Assembly: GCA_020055645.1 (NCBI GenBank)
Contig: CM034547.1
Coordinates: forward strand, 29,574,513 to 29,638,512
Length of the DNA: 64,000 nt
Reading direction: 5' to 3'
From: Tomocerus qinae
Lineage: Eukaryota > Arthropoda > Collembola > Entomobryomorpha > Tomoceridae
In this document: positions 42,506 to 56,704 of the stretch, piece after piece
Numbering within the stretch: position 1 is the stretch's first letter
How the letters are laid out: every line of letters begins with the position of its first letter
Notes under the pieces: generated by a model
Database searches by the model: none
The model's input: only the letters and a program-made list of their open reading frames with translations
What the model was told of the DNA's origin: nothing
Translations under genes and position numbers: made by a program

Positions 42506-43391
42506 AATCTCCCGTACTAGAAAATCTTCTCTATTAGAAAATCTCCCCTTTAGACAATCTCCCTATTAGAAAATCTCCCCGTTAGACAATCTCCCTATTA
42601 GAAAATCTCCCCGTTAGACAATCTCCCTATTAGAAAATCTCCCCGTTAGACAATCTCCCTATTAGAAAATCTCCCCGTTAGACAATCTCCCTATTAGAAA
42701 ATCTCCCCGTTAGAAAATCTCCCCGTTAGACAATCTCCCTATTAGAAAATCTCCCCGTTAGACAATCTCCCTATTAGAAAATCTCCCCGTTAGACAATCT
42801 CCCTATTAGAAAATCTCCCCGTTAGACAATCTCCCTATTAGAAAATCTCCCCGTTAGACAATCTCCCTATTAGAAAATCTCCCCGTTAGACAATCTCCCT
42901 ATTAGAAAATCTCCCCGTTAGACAATCTCCCTATTAGAAAATCTCCCGGTATGAAAAATAAGGAGAAACGGCAGAACGAAAATCTAATCCTAGATCCTTC
43001 CTATACTAACAATTTGGGGCAGGGCTATAACAGCAAATATTTATTGCTTTTTGTGCAATACTTATTGTATTTTTTAAAAGTACATACAAATATTAATTGG
43101 ATGCAAGTATTTTTGAAACAGTAGATGGACAAACAGTTTACTTCAAGTACAGGTAAACAGTGTACAGTTTTCCATTACATTATTGGAGTCTCGTAGGCTC
43201 ATCATTCCCATGTCCGATCATGAGATTGTCTAACGGGGAGATTTTCTAATAGGGGAGATTTTCTAATAAGGGAGATTTTCTAATAAGGGAGATTTTCTAA
43301 TAAGGGAGATTTTCTAATAAGGGAGATTTTCTAATAAGGGAGATTTTCTAATAGGGGAGATTTTCTAGTACGGGAGATTTTGCAACGTATT
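42506..43391. mobile_element. Foldback-like element with tandem-repeat inverted arms (copy 1)
   Basis: The left arm (42506-42948) is a tandem array of about 13-14 copies of a 32-bp unit that is itself a dimer (one half GTTAGACAATCTCCC, the other TATTAGAAAATCTCCCC). The right arm (43222-43391) carries the same motif in reverse orientation, about 10 shorter units ending TTTTCTAGTACGGGAG. The core (42949-43221) is single-copy here, with an AAAAATAAGGAGAAACGG box and a TTTCCATTACATTATTGGA segment. Inverted arms built of short direct repeats resemble foldback (FB/Galileo-type) DNA elements. No coding frame, and no certain target duplication. The 55.1-kb element shares the core in opposite orientation. 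Confidence 0.75.
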
Positions 43392-46300
43392 CAATAACAA
43401 TTGCAGATGCAACGTTGTTGCATGAAAGTGTTTCACTCCCACAGATCAAACTTATTATACTATAATGTCTACACAAAATATCCCAAATAGTGGTTTTATA
43501 CTTTTTTTGTCTAAGTCAGATGTCAGATTATTTACGATGTCTAAAACATTGACTATTATAGAAACAAATTGGACTTCGCAAAGTAATTAACGTAGTATTT
43601 AATTACTTTCATAAGATTTTCGGACTGTTCGATGCGCAGAAATGTAGGCTATAGCTATAGTAATCTATTTATGGACTGAAGCTATTTATAAGATAATTGA
43701 TCATCGTGAACGGAGGTTCCTACGGCTATACCAAACTACAAGGCCAATTTTAAATGTTTACCTTAAAGTACACTGTTCTAAATACAATTATGCGAGTACC
43801 TGGAAGGGATTAAATTTAGAAGGGCACAAATGTGCGCAGGATGTTAGCTTAACAAGAAAAACAAGTCTACGTAGTTGAGAAAAGTAAGATGACTAAGGAG
43901 GAAACAATTGTAATTGTAAGATTCTGTTTGGATTCAGTTCATTCATAACCTCTCTTCTATACTTTTATTCAGGAAAGACGTCAGATATGAAAAATGTTCT
44001 ATCAGACACACATCTTCATCGATCGTACACACCCTGCTCAGCATATCCTATTTGTTTACATCAACGAAATCCAAGAAAGGAGTCTCAAGTTATTTTTACT
44101 GACTATACTTATAACATTGTAATGATGTATGTAATGACTCCTATAGTTCTAAGATAAGAAGCAAAAAAGTAAACATCCTATAGTCGATTCATATAGTCCC
44201 CAACATATATATATAGTTTAAACAGTTGGGGACTATATAAATCGACTAGCCACTTTAACCCTCAATTGAAGGCTCCACAATTTGTAAAGGCCTTTCCATA
44301 CCATTTTTATAATTTTGAGGCTTCAAATTATGTTTAAAAAACTGTATTTTAAATCAGATCAGCTCTTCATTTTTTCGGTTTTCGAACTAGTTTTAAAACT
44401 AGACTACTCGTCTGATCTTAAACTAAAACAATAACTTCAGTTCGGTTGCAAAGATTTAACACAACGAAACAACAGTTTATTTCAAATTTCAATTTATTTC
44501 AAAGTATTTAACAAATAGGTTGCGGAGAAAATTGTGCGTCTCATTCGTAGACGGTTACTCGTAGGACTAATTCATTTACAAACAACACGCATATGCAAAC
44601 AAGACTATTTGACATGACATGCTGACTAAATTACTAATAATGTCATACTACGTGACTTTCAATTAATTCTGTCAAATTGTACAGCCCAAAAACATGTGAA
44701 CAATGCTTTACAAATTCAAGATCTTGTGCATAAAGTGCTAACTAGTCTACTATTGCACTCCCCACATGTATAAACTGACTGCAACATATATTTTCTATTA
44801 ACAGTATCTGCGTTATGCATGAATAGTTAGACAAGGACAATTTGTAATGTAAATCTAGCCGCAGAAACGGATTATAGAAAAGGGATATTTTACATTGAAC
44901 CCAACTTCTTAAACTGACATCAAATCCACATCACCTTCCAGCAGGCGAATTGGATGGGAACACATTGGTAATGTTTCCACTGACGATATTTGCATTTGCA
45001 TTCTCTTCTTCCTGTCATCTTCATCCTTCTGCCTACTTTGTGTTTTGTTTCGTTAGTTGCTTTACTTTTCCTAGCCTGACTTGACTCTTAGTCAGAAGAA
45101 GAAAGTAGCTGACGAAACCGCATGCACAAATCTTTTCCCAATATTTTCCCCGACTTTCTTCAACTTTTCTTTGATAAATATGCTATCCACACCGAGCTAA
45201 AAACAAATCTCCTCTATATACTTACTACAGACTTGAATTTTTATATTTGTAGTTTACACTAAGAGGTTTTCTATATCAATGATATTTTTGATATGCAAGA
45301 ACTTTTTACATTGCAGAGCACACATGTAGTAAAACTTCCGCAAATGCGTTCACACATTTGGGTTATAATCAATACAGAAATGTGTACACAATTTACCCAA
45401 TGCGTCCATGATACCTAAATCAAGTATAACTAATTTCATTCAGTAGAAAAAAACTAATACTACTCTATACACAGCTGTACACAACATATAGCCCCTACAG
45501 ATTCATTCTAGTAACTATTGATTTGGTCAATTAAGATAGTATGCTTTGAAACTTGTCACATATCTTTCTAAGGTATATAAGTGGTAATAATATTTATTAC
45601 CATTTCTAAGATTTTCCTTATTTTTGGCTTAGTCTGAGTTCGTAGAAAGACTATTCCCCAACCACAAAAATATAATCATGAAGTTGCCAATTGGCAATTT
45701 GGAACAGAATGACATTGCCAAGAATTACATCCGCACTGCACAGTTTCAATTAGGTAGCTTCTTTGTCCGGTGTCCTAAAGTCAAGTTAGGTACAACGATT
45801 TCATAAGAGACATTATTTTTGTGCAACAACTAAAAAGTAATAAGACATCGAGTGACACTATCTGCTATATGTATAAGACTTCTCATTTGTTCTAGGACAA
45901 ATTATTTTACCATGATCAGACTACAGCACTTAGAAGACATAGGGTGCTATTATGTTTTGTCTTGCAGCCACTTTGGTATAAAATATAATATTATGATATA
46001 TGTTATTCAATCCGCTGAGCTATAAATGCTTTATAGATTTTCTTATTCTTTCGAAAGAATCCAATTACAATACACTATAGACGTTAAGTGGAGTTCAGTA
46101 GGTTGAAGTCCATTCACTACTCTGTGCTATCTTTAGTCTTTCTCTTACACATGTTTATCATGAATGGATGGGATTGAGACTTGAGATGACAATACAGATA
46201 TGGGAAGGATGTTGCTATCTCCTAGTAAAGTCACAAGTGTGAATGAGCCTCAAACATTCGCACATAGTACTACAATGCCTATATAGACATAGGTATATCG

Positions 46301-49300
46301 TCAAAAGAGAAAGAAGAAGCAAATAGTCCTTGTAAGAAAGGGACACATCCATCTATCTAATAGAATGCATAGGATAGTGTGTGTCCAAGCAAATCCAAGA
46401 CAATCCTAAGCACAAGAATCCAATCAAAGTCGACTCCTGCCAAAGTCCACTGTATAACTACGTAGATCGTCGTAGAATGCGGACTCGAGCCAAAGGGAAG
46501 AAAGTACGTTTTCTCATGCTGACCAATCTGTTTTGCTTGCAAGAGTTGGACAAGTTTTTTAGTTAGACGAGTTCCTTTCCTTGGTCGGCACAAAGCAAAT
46601 GCTTTCTTCTCTACCGCTACAAGGAATCCACAACTTTTCCTTCTCTTAGATGAGTCTTCCCTCATGTACATATTGTATTATGCTCCCGGCTAACAACCAT
46701 TTGTCAATAGAATGCTCCTAATACCAGAATGCTATAAATACAGGAGCATTAATCCCATAGGTATAACTGAGTCACACAGTCTGTGCGTGGTTATAGTCGT
46801 AATTGTAATGGAATCAAAGCTTTTGTTGTGCTGGTATACAGATTTGCTATAATCATACAGATACTTAATAGAGACCTCTATGTAGCTATATAAATCTTAT
46901 TTGCTTGCAATATGGTCGTAGTACTAGTAGATTCACCGTGATAGCAATGGTATTAGTATAATTGATAAGTGACACGTTTTTTCCACTACAATCAGGAAAC
47001 GCATATTGTTATGCGCATAAATAAACTTTATTGAATGCTTGAGGAAGAGGAAGGGCTGTAGTGAATTTAGTTTAGAGTATGCTGAGTAAAATTTAGCACG
47101 TGTACTTACTGTTTTGCTTAGGCATGAAACATACGCTACTAAATGCCAAATTCTTTACGGAGACAATTAAAATATTCAATCGAGTGTTTGGTAGCATTTG
47201 TTAATGTTTCTGTTCGTGAACAAGTTGGTAAATCGTTTATTGTTAGTTTGTTGGAATTGAAATAAATTTAGGAGAATAGGTCTAGAGTAATGTTTTTGTT
47301 TGGGTACTTATAGCTTTGTTAGGAGAATGAATCTTGTGTTATATTCCAATTAGGCTATGACTAATTGCCTGAGGGAAAAGTAAGAGAAAGCCATAGGGAA
47401 TTAGTAGGAGAGGAGTAAATCTTGTTGAGAAAGGGAAAATATTATAGAGAATCTATAAAATATAAGCACAACTAATAGTAGTCTTTGCTTATGGCCTTAA
47501 CTTTGTCTGGAAAGGACACATAATAAGCACATTGTTTTCTGTTGAAACTAGCCCATGGAATATGTGCTTTATTATTAGCAAGACAGTAGTAAAGCATGGG
47601 AGAAAAGTGAAATAACTACGGAGCTTAAGTTTATTGCTGAGATGCAAAGGCAAGTATTTATATGTATATGGTATCTATATACTTAGTTATTTAAAATAAG
47701 GGAACTCCCAGACCGCCTCTTGTTCTTAGAAGTGACAATTTATTGTCGAGACAGTTTAACAGTTAAGGCAAGCAGTTAGCCATTATATTATTATGTATGT
47801 ATGGATGTGTTATGAGCAAGTGTAACTACACACACACTCCTCATACAATAACTTGTGTATGTGCATTAGAAAAGTAAAATAGAAAATAATACCAACTTTC
47901 TCATGCACACTCTTGAATATACTTCTTATATGAATTAGTATTATGGTATCTTTAGGATGTTCCCTTCTATTGTGCATTTATGTAGGCAGTTAAAAGGTTT
48001 TTCAATGTGTCCTCTCATCTCCCACTCCGTACTTAACATTGCACTCTAACTCCACAACTATAACTTTGGTAGTTTGCATGGCATTGCTTTGAAATCCTGA
48101 ATGGCATTACTCGCTTATAATATAACTTATATTAAGCCACTTTTGTTTGCTGACTATAGGTATACTAAGAACGTATGTAGTGCCAAGCAGAGTCAGTGTA
48201 ACTGTGAATTGACTTAAGTTTAGTTAGCATCTACTGTGAAGTCTGTAGACGCTTTCCTAGCAAGGAATAATTAAAGAGATTAGTATTTCATTCGACTTTC
48301 TCTAAAGTAAGAACAAGAACCATGCGTTGCAATACAATTCAAAAGCTCTCCACTCCCTATGTATATGTACGTATATGTTATTTCTTATAGTTACCTATAC
48401 AGACACAAATATAAACGTTCTAGTATATCGCATCTGAAGTCAGCTCACAATCAGCTTACTCTCGCTTTTACTTACTTTCTCTTGTCTTTCTATAGTCACT
48501 CTGTGTGAACTTTACTCGAATTTCCCTTCACCAAGAGTTAAGGGAGAAAAGAGGAAGTCAAACCAGTTCAAGAAGAATATGCGGCCAGCAAAACTTATGC
48601 ACTTGAGCAATTAAGCCTCCAATAATAGTGGATGGGAAAGAGATGCCCAGCATAACGAAATGAACGGATAGTCAGAGAAAGATCTCTGCCATTACACTCA
48701 CTTTTGTGTACGAGGTGCAATAACCCTTTTACTTTTAACTTCGTTAAGCACTTGACTTAAGGTAGCCCAACCTATCTCTACCACTAGAATACCATTCTCA
48801 ATCAAAACTTGGGACATACGCGAAAAATTACACAATTCCACACATTTTGAATAGCAATTCATCTAAGCCATTTTTAATGGCCGTCAAGTTTCAACTGAGT
48901 GAAAGCATTCGTTTTAAGTTGTATGGTCTTCATTTCAAGTAGAGATGCTTCTAAAAACTAAGTATTTCATTTCCTTCCTTAAAACTTTTACGCAATAACA
49001 CGAATTGGGATGAAATGGCATTGGCTCCAGGCGAAATACCAGAGTAAGAAGTCAAAAGTCGAAACAGATTACAGGCAACAGCCTGAGACAATATCACAAC
49101 AGATCAAAACCTCTACACCAGCTGTAGTGTTTTCTGATATAACTGCACTTACGCAAATGATCTTGAAGTGAAGGATTTTCTTTTTCTTCCAGTGGCTATC
49201 ATTTCCCTAGTGAATAGGAATTTAAATAAAATAACTCCTAACATTGTATACGTGCTTTATTTTCACATAAGTCATAACGCAATCAAAATAAGTAGTTTCT

Positions 49301-52300
49301 TATGTGCTCATAGACTTTAGAATAAAATATTTAAGTGGAAGAGCTATTCTTACATTGGTCGTACTATTTGTCTACACGTGCTTAGAATGTGGGGTCGCTG
49401 TTCCCATTTGATATCTGTTTCGTATTTATTTAAAAATAATTTGTAATTCCTTTCGTCGTATTGTAACTGTTTTGAGAAAATAGACCGTTTTTAAATGACG
49501 TTGACATTTTGACTGTTTTTGTTTACTGTCTCATGAACAAGAAAATGGAAGACTAAATATATATAGATTAGTTACAAAGTTACATAAGACTGTTTTTCAA
49601 GCATATAAGACAGTTCTTCAGGCATTAAGGATCACATTTGTCGGTAAAGACGGTACAGTGATACTATAAATTAAACAATAGTATGTATATGTAGTATAGC
49701 ATGTTCCATGGTTTCATCTGTGGTAGTTATTGAAAACAGGTTAGTAGCCCGTATGAGGAATAAGGCTTAATTTAATGTGGTTTAGACTAATGCAAGTGAT
49801 GTGAGTTTAGATTTAGATAGTATTAAGTAGGTTTGTGCTATGCCTACTTACGTATGTAGTTTCGAAGAAATGCGAAAGGAAGAGGTAGTAGAGAAAAAGC
49901 CAAGAGGGATACTTTCCGGGTAATGTAATATACAATAATGTATGTAATGCTGCCTAATGTGTGTAAAGTTATGTGAGAGACATAGACATTCTATTGCCAT
50001 GCACTGACTTACTTGATTCGACTATTCAAATCTCTTATTCTGTAGCTATATTATGCTCTCAAGTGTAGTGTTTTCTATCACCGTATCCCAGTTCCGTTGA
50101 TAGTAGTAAAAGTCTTGTCTCCTCCCAGTTCTCTATGCAACATAATGGAAGGTCTTGAGGCAAGAAAAATTCAAGTGGGTACATTATATCTAAAACCCCA
50201 TGAATGCACAACACCCAGCGCAATCGTGGCACAAAAACATATAGGCATATAAAGGCATCATAATAAGGAAGAATGTGGAGATACAGCCACAAACAGTAAA
50301 TACACTAAGAGACAAGTTGAATGTGAATATTTGGAAGAGTAAATTCACATTGAGAAAAGATATAGAGTAGTACTGCGTAGTATTTACTGTATTGTAAGTG
50401 CTACATGTGTACTATTAAATTATAAAGTCTAGACTGGAGAGTCAAATCAAGACTGAAGAAGCCTTTGCCTTTTGTGATGCTTTTAGACGGAGAAGTTGAG
50501 AGAGAAAAGAGCAACGCAAATCGGATGAGATGAAATGAGACGACTTTTCATAATAATATCATTCCTCATCCCACTCCTTCCTTCTAACTATACTTATCTA
50601 CATATTATGGTCTATACTATCTTGTTATGCGCTTCAGTCCACTATTTATAATGCATTCACAAGGAGGTAGTTGCAATGTAAGTAGGAGCACGGTTACAGT
50701 GATGGGAGCAGTCATGTAGTAAACTAAAGTGATACTCGGTTGGAGTTGAATTGAACAGAACTACTCCGCTAACCACAACAGAACACAACTTGACTGACTT
50801 ATGTATTATTATTATAGAGATAGTTGATAGTCAAGTGGAAGTCCAGTACAGACTCAACCAGTCAACTCTGAACAAGTCCATCCCAACTTTTCTTCCTATT
50901 ACTTTACTTGACTATTATAGATGAACGGATGGAACAGATGTGAACAAGATTCCTCCGGCTAAATCCAAAATTTGTTCCTCTTCCATCGTCATTCATTCAA
51001 CCAATGCCCAACAGTCCAGTGGTCCGGTCAACTACACTTTCTTCTCTACTATTATCAACTCCCGAGAAATCTCTCTCCACAAAGCAATAGAATAACACGC
51101 CAAACATTCGTACAGACTAACAAGAACCACTCCATAGAAATACTTTTCTGCTCTCTTAACCTCTTTATATTCCTCTTCATCGTGCTCTTCTTAACAGAAA
51201 ATTTAGCTCATTATAGATGCTTTTGTGTAAGGTATCCTAGCACGGAGTACTATTATTTAGCATGCAAATGGTACAGCGTCACGAAAGTGTAAATTAGATA
51301 CGTAGTTTATTTAAATATAGGTCACTACTAATTCTTTATCGCGCTCAGATTCCAATTCTCCGGCTGTATGGAGTTATGCATATAATTTGGTGACTCCCAT
51401 AATAGCAATTATAAAAGTTGTCTTTCAAGTATGGACACTTTGTAAATAGATCTACTAGACTTAGCTACGTAATGATGTAAAACGTAGTTAGAGAAAGTGA
51501 AAAGAAAAGTAGGTTTCCCACAGGCACTCTAAGATTTTATTGTGTATAAGTAGAGAAGTAGTTTATGTAGAGCGAGTATTCACCATATGTGGTGGTAATA
51601 ATCCATAAAGTAATAATTATATGTGTTAAAACTGCAACCGATGTGCTTGTGAGATAATGACAAAAGTCGGAGTTAAATTTGAGAAAAGAAGTTTCATGAA
51701 AGGAGTTAAGTCTGAAGGTAAGACAGGACAGTCATAGTGGAGAGTACTCTGTGTGTATAGGTAGTAGAGATAGGTAGAGTGGCGCATGTTCCGTCCGGAT
51801 TTCGGTTTTCCTTTCGTAGAGCTCCTTTTGTAAGTTGTAACCCACAGCGGGCCACACAATAGTGAGCAGAGGCAGTTTGGGCATAGGAAAGACTCGTGTG
51901 CTTGCTTGTATAAACGCAACTCGGCTTCGGCTCTTACTACTTACTTGACTGCAAGTTAGGCTCTCGATTCAATTGCCCCTTCCGTCAGTCAACTTATAGG
52001 TCTGAGGAGTTAGTTGCCTGTGTGTGAGTCCAATCCTCACTGCTCCTTGAGCCTCGTACGTTAAACAAGCCCAGCTTTTCTCACTCGTCTTCTCTTGAAG
52101 AAAACCACAACGTTCGTTCTTTCGTCTTTGTGCTTTCTCTTTGGAAAAGCAAATTTCTCCGTCTATGTACATCTCCCTTTATTTACTTAAATAGTCATTT
52201 GAATTTAAAGTAAATTGCATTCACGTCTGTGGAAGTGTTCCTTGGTTCCTGCTCTTTTATTAGTTTTCTCCAGAAAGGATTGATGCTGTATACAACAACA

Positions 52301-55084
52301 ATTCAATTAGAATTGCTTGAGAAAATTGGAGAAAGTTCAGAGGATTCATCGAGTGATATAATAGTGCAGTGTCAGCAAAGACAGAAATACGTACGCAATG
52401 TAAAAAAAGTTCAAATGTGCTCGAGTCAAACGCTGAATTCACAAATTATTGTATCTTGCATCAATGTAAGAGGTGATACTGTGAAATACATTCTGTCTCT
52501 TGGCATTAGTACATTCATTCACATGGCATCAATTTAACTCTCGACTTGCCATTAGACAACAACGTGTTGATTGCTTTTCCATAGCTCAGCCAGTGTCATT
52601 GCATCGAATTACAATACATAACATTATCGTCGAGACAGTTGTTCTGCATTATTGCAATACTTAAACTCTAAATACTATATGCCTCCTACTTTCTCCTCCA
52701 AATGCGAATCTCCACAGTCAAATAAACTCAAGTCAAGTCTGATCTGTTTCGCAGACAGTTTATGTTATTGTCCAAACGTTACGTTCCTTTAGATTACGGC
52801 ACGACACACAAAATACACAAAACACAACCTTGATGACACAATAACCGACAATCGACAACCGTCTGAAATTGTATTTGTCGATCTAAAACGCAATATAAAA
52901 ACCCGAGCAATATCATAAAGTGCAATAGAAAAGTCTTCAGATCTCATTTCAGTCCAATTGAAACATTACTCAACAAGACCAGGGAATCCTCCTCCTCTCG
53001 CAAAGCCCCAAGAAACCTTTAAGTGCAAACTAATGTGCAACCAAACCAAAGTTTCATTTACAAAATTCAATCCTACACAAAACTCCTTCTGCTGCATAAC
53101 ATTATACCTACAATAATAATAATATCTGCAATAAGTGTATAGTCAATGGCCACATGTGTCATATATGGTCATCTCAGCATTTTTTCCTACACATAACTGG
53201 AAAACTGACTCAACCCTAAATAGACCTCATAATAATATTAATAAAACTAACAATGGTCACAACTCCCATTTGAAGCACAACTGGGCATTGTCGTACATTA
53301 CATTTTCCAGCAATCGGTTTCTATACCGTGTCTCAGTGCATATTTGGATTGATTCTATGCTAAATGCACCATATACCACCCGTTGGTTATGTCCTGTACA
53401 TACCTATTAGGAAACAAACCGAAATAAGGTGGATTACATTTCGTAGGAATTGAACACAAACTATTATCGTGTTACGGTGACACGTACTTATTCTATTGTC
53501 CACTTAAATCAACACACTTTCCTCCTGACGTATTTTTAGAATTGTGTTTTGGCACAAAAGAGATAAATACGCAGTTTGTAACTTATTTAATTACCTCATT
53601 CGTGTAATACTCCTTTAAAGAATGACAACCTGCCTATCTGAAGCACAGAGTGCTGATAGTGTCTACTGACTACTATCGTCGTCGACCATTTATCACAGGT
53701 AAGTTTTGCATTTATAATTCCCTTGTTAATAGACACAGAAGTATTATTATGTAACGTAACAATTTATTTTCCTTCACTCACACTTATTACACGAGTTTCG
53801 TTAATCGTTCAAAGAAACTATTGACTATTTGCCAAAATGCTAGTTGATACAAACTATACCTTAAGTAAACAGTTTGCTAAAGTAGAAGCAACTTAAATGA
53901 GGTAATAGATACTATCAAACTGATTGTGCGGTTTTCTATGTTGGGAAAGTAATGACAGTACATTAGTTCGGCGTTTACCTACATTTCGGTTTACAACGAT
54001 TGCCTTTTCAATTATTGCAAAATTTTATATAATGATTTCAACAAAACACGACAGGGGTAGGTTGACATAAAACGGAATATTTAAAATGAAGTAGAGCATG
54101 CGAAGCGTGTGGTATCTCCGCTGTACTGTTGGTACACTTCCTACTACATATTTCATAAATAGCGTATAATGTACGTAGTACTTTAGTTTTACTCAGTTGA
54201 CAGTTTTGTCTTTGGTTGGCCTGTCCTGTCAATCCTATCGTAATATCGTCTGCCACCATCAAGGTCTACTATTTCAAGCCTTGGCGATGGGGAATTTCTT
54301 TCTTTGTTGTGCAATTCAAGTTTCTGTTATATTAACGAGCTTCAATGCGGCCTACGCATTTTAAAGCATTCTATCTGTGTAATTAAGCTCCATTACATGG
54401 TCTGGCCTTTTGTACTCGTAACTATAGCCAGTCAAAGACCCATGTGAACATGCAGGTGTATAACCATTACCTACAAAACAACCAGACGCATAGGCATTCC
54501 ATTCTTTCTGGTTATGCAAACTTTCAAAGTCTGCACAATGATATGAAAGAAGGGTTAAGTACTATATAACTTATAGTAACACAATAGCAATTTATTCAAT
54601 GACAGTTGTCATTTGATATTATGCTATACACATACTTATAATGTGCTCATCCATCCTCCACAAAGTAGTAGTAGCAACAATGAAATTTAAGGTTCTTGTC
54701 GTGTCTAATGTCTCTTAGAGCTTTCTTGTGGGCTCATTTGTCTGATGTTGATACCAAAGAAAAGCTTGCGTATGGTTTCTGCTTTGTTCTACTTACTTTT
54801 CCCTCTTGAGCGAATCTAGTAAATGAAAAGGTCAGATTAGCATGGGTTCGCTGAATTTTAACATACTTTAAACTGGGTGGAATAGTGACAGGTACATGCA
54901 CATCTCTTAAATATACCATTTCTATAGACCTAACTACTACGTCAATGTCAGCTAATATATGTACCTTTGTCAATGTACACTTCTATAATTAAAACATTCT
55001 TCCTGCTAAATGTTAAATTATTTTTGACTTGTAAGAAGGATTTCCAGGTAGTAGTCTGCACTCCACAAAGGGGTATCAAGCCAT
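43392..55084. other. Gene-poor region, no gene recognised
   Basis: No coding exon, tRNA or rRNA supported. The longest frames (about 100 codons, for example 46357-46671 minus and 50972-51292 plus) look like chance. The only strong structure is the hairpin at 44181-44248. Confidence 0.55.
44181..44248. repeat. Near-perfect 24-bp hairpin with 20-nt AT-rich loop
   Basis: The arm 44181-44204 (TAGTCGATTC...CCCCAAC) pairs with 44225-44248 at 23 of 24 positions. The loop is mostly ATATAT followed by GTTTAAACA. The overall size is close to an animal pre-miRNA, but the arms lack the usual bulges, so a MITE core or hairpin-RNA source is equally possible. Confidence 0.8.
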
Positions 55085-55779
55085 TTGCTCCCGTATTGCA
55101 CTTGCTCCCCTATGGCATCTGCTCCCAGTGACACCTTCTCCCTATGATATCTGCTCCCTATTGCATGTGCTCCCGGTTAGATCTGCTCCCTTTTACGCTA
55201 GCTCCCAGTACGAAAAATAATAAGAAACGACAGAACGAAAATCGAAACTACAAACCTGAGACACGACATGTTGGTGGATTGGACATAGGAATGATGATAC
55301 TATGAGATCCCAGTTTCCAATAATGTAATGGAAAACTTCTGTCGTTACTCACTACTGTTTACATGTACTTAAAGTAAACTGAAACGTTAGTAAAGGAAAT
55401 AATTCGGATAAGAAAATGGTATAAACGAGATTGGCCACTACTATTATTGACTTGATAAATTCATAATAATATGTATCTGTAATTGTTAATAGTGTACAGA
55501 GTGGCCAAGCGGGCAGGCTTCGCTTCGTTAACAAAAGTACAATAGTTCTTTAAGTAAATACGCTAAAACATCAAAATTGCAAAAAATATTGTAAATTTAA
55601 ATAGAAAAATTAAAAAATGTCGTTTCTCATTATTTTTCGTACTGGAAGCTAGTGTAACAGGGAGCAAGTCCATCCGGGAGCAGGTGTAATAGGAAGCCGA
55701 TATCATAGGGAGAAGGTGTCACTGGGAGCAGATGCCATAGGGGAGCAGGTGCAATACGGGAGCAAATACAACGTATTCC
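55085..55779. mobile_element. Foldback-like element, same family (copy 2)
   Basis: Inverted arms at about 55085-55240 and 55612-55768 pair over roughly 155 bp. Each is a run of about 16-bp steps anchored on CTCCC/GGGAG (ATCTGCTCCC, CATGTGCTCCC, ACCTTCTCCC and similar). The inner ends share GAAAAATAATAAGAAACG. The core contains TTTCCAATAATGTAATGGAAA and a TGTTTACATGTACTTAAAGTAAACTG segment that match copy 1 in reverse complement. The flanks carry a direct repeat, TCCACAAAGG-GG-TATC at about 55062-55076 and TCCACAAAGGTATC at about 55777-55790, possibly a target duplication. Non-coding. Confidence 0.7.
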
Positions 55780-56204
55780 ACAAAGGTATCTAACTGCTTT
55801 ACTGTGTACTTCGTTATATGTTGGTTACTGGCTTAAAAATTTCATTTCTTTAGACTTGTGAAGGTCTTGTGCTATCTTTGATTGCACTAACTGACCTTAT
55901 TACAATATTTGTGATTGTCACCCGTAGAACTCAGAGTTAATTGATAAATGCTTTATTATCTTCTCTTTTTAACAGCCTACTAGCAAACATGCACTTGTGG
56001 TTGACAACTATTAATTATATGTACCTACGAACGTATCAGTCAAAACTACGACAAAATACTCATTCCGCACTTAGCAATTTTCCAATAAACTTACCCAAAG
56101 TCAATCACAATTAACTAAGGAGAGTATTTCTATTTTAATGTAGATATTGCAGATGTAAAATCTTTAAAAATTGGGTACGAATAAATACCCTTACAAAAAT
56201 ATTC
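55780..56204. other. Unassigned spacer
   Basis: About 425 bp between the foldback element and the putative CACTA element; nothing recognised. Confidence 0.5.
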
Positions 56205-56704
56205 CACTATACATTCTAACTGGCAATAGTGGGAATTTTTGACCAAAATCTTGCCATAGGTAACCAAAAGTTAACCACATTCTTATCACTTCAAACTAAA
56301 TTTCAATTCGAATTTGGTGAAACACAGCTCACAATTTCTATGGACACCAACTGAATAACCACTACTGAGCAATTAAATATTAGTCATTTTCAATGCAAAG
56401 ACTCACTAATTATAGCCAAATGATAGTATGATAATGATGATATTCAGTGTGCTTATTGGACAGTATCCACTGCAATACAATTAAAAAATGAATTTTAACT
56501 AACGTATAAAGGTATATTGTGCCAATAAGCACCCAATAAAACTAACAATTAATATTTAATGTTAATTAAATACTAATTAAAATACATGAGTTGAATATAA
56601 ACAACATAAACATTTATTTTGCGCCTAAACACCATAAACATTGATAAAGGGACTCAAAATACTAAATTTTATGCCAGCAGGTTCATCTTAACAAATGGTC
56701 AAAG

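Noticed and set aside
42506..43391. CRISPR-like array
   Set aside because: Repeats are contiguous with no variable spacers, both halves are repetitive, and the window is clearly eukaryotic.
44181..44248. Confident miRNA call for the hairpin
   Set aside because: Pairing is too perfect for a typical conserved miRNA, and neither arm matches a miRNA I know; kept only as a hairpin.
46357..46671. 104-codon minus-strand frame
   Set aside because: No homology recognised and no gene context; expected by chance in a long gene-poor stretch.
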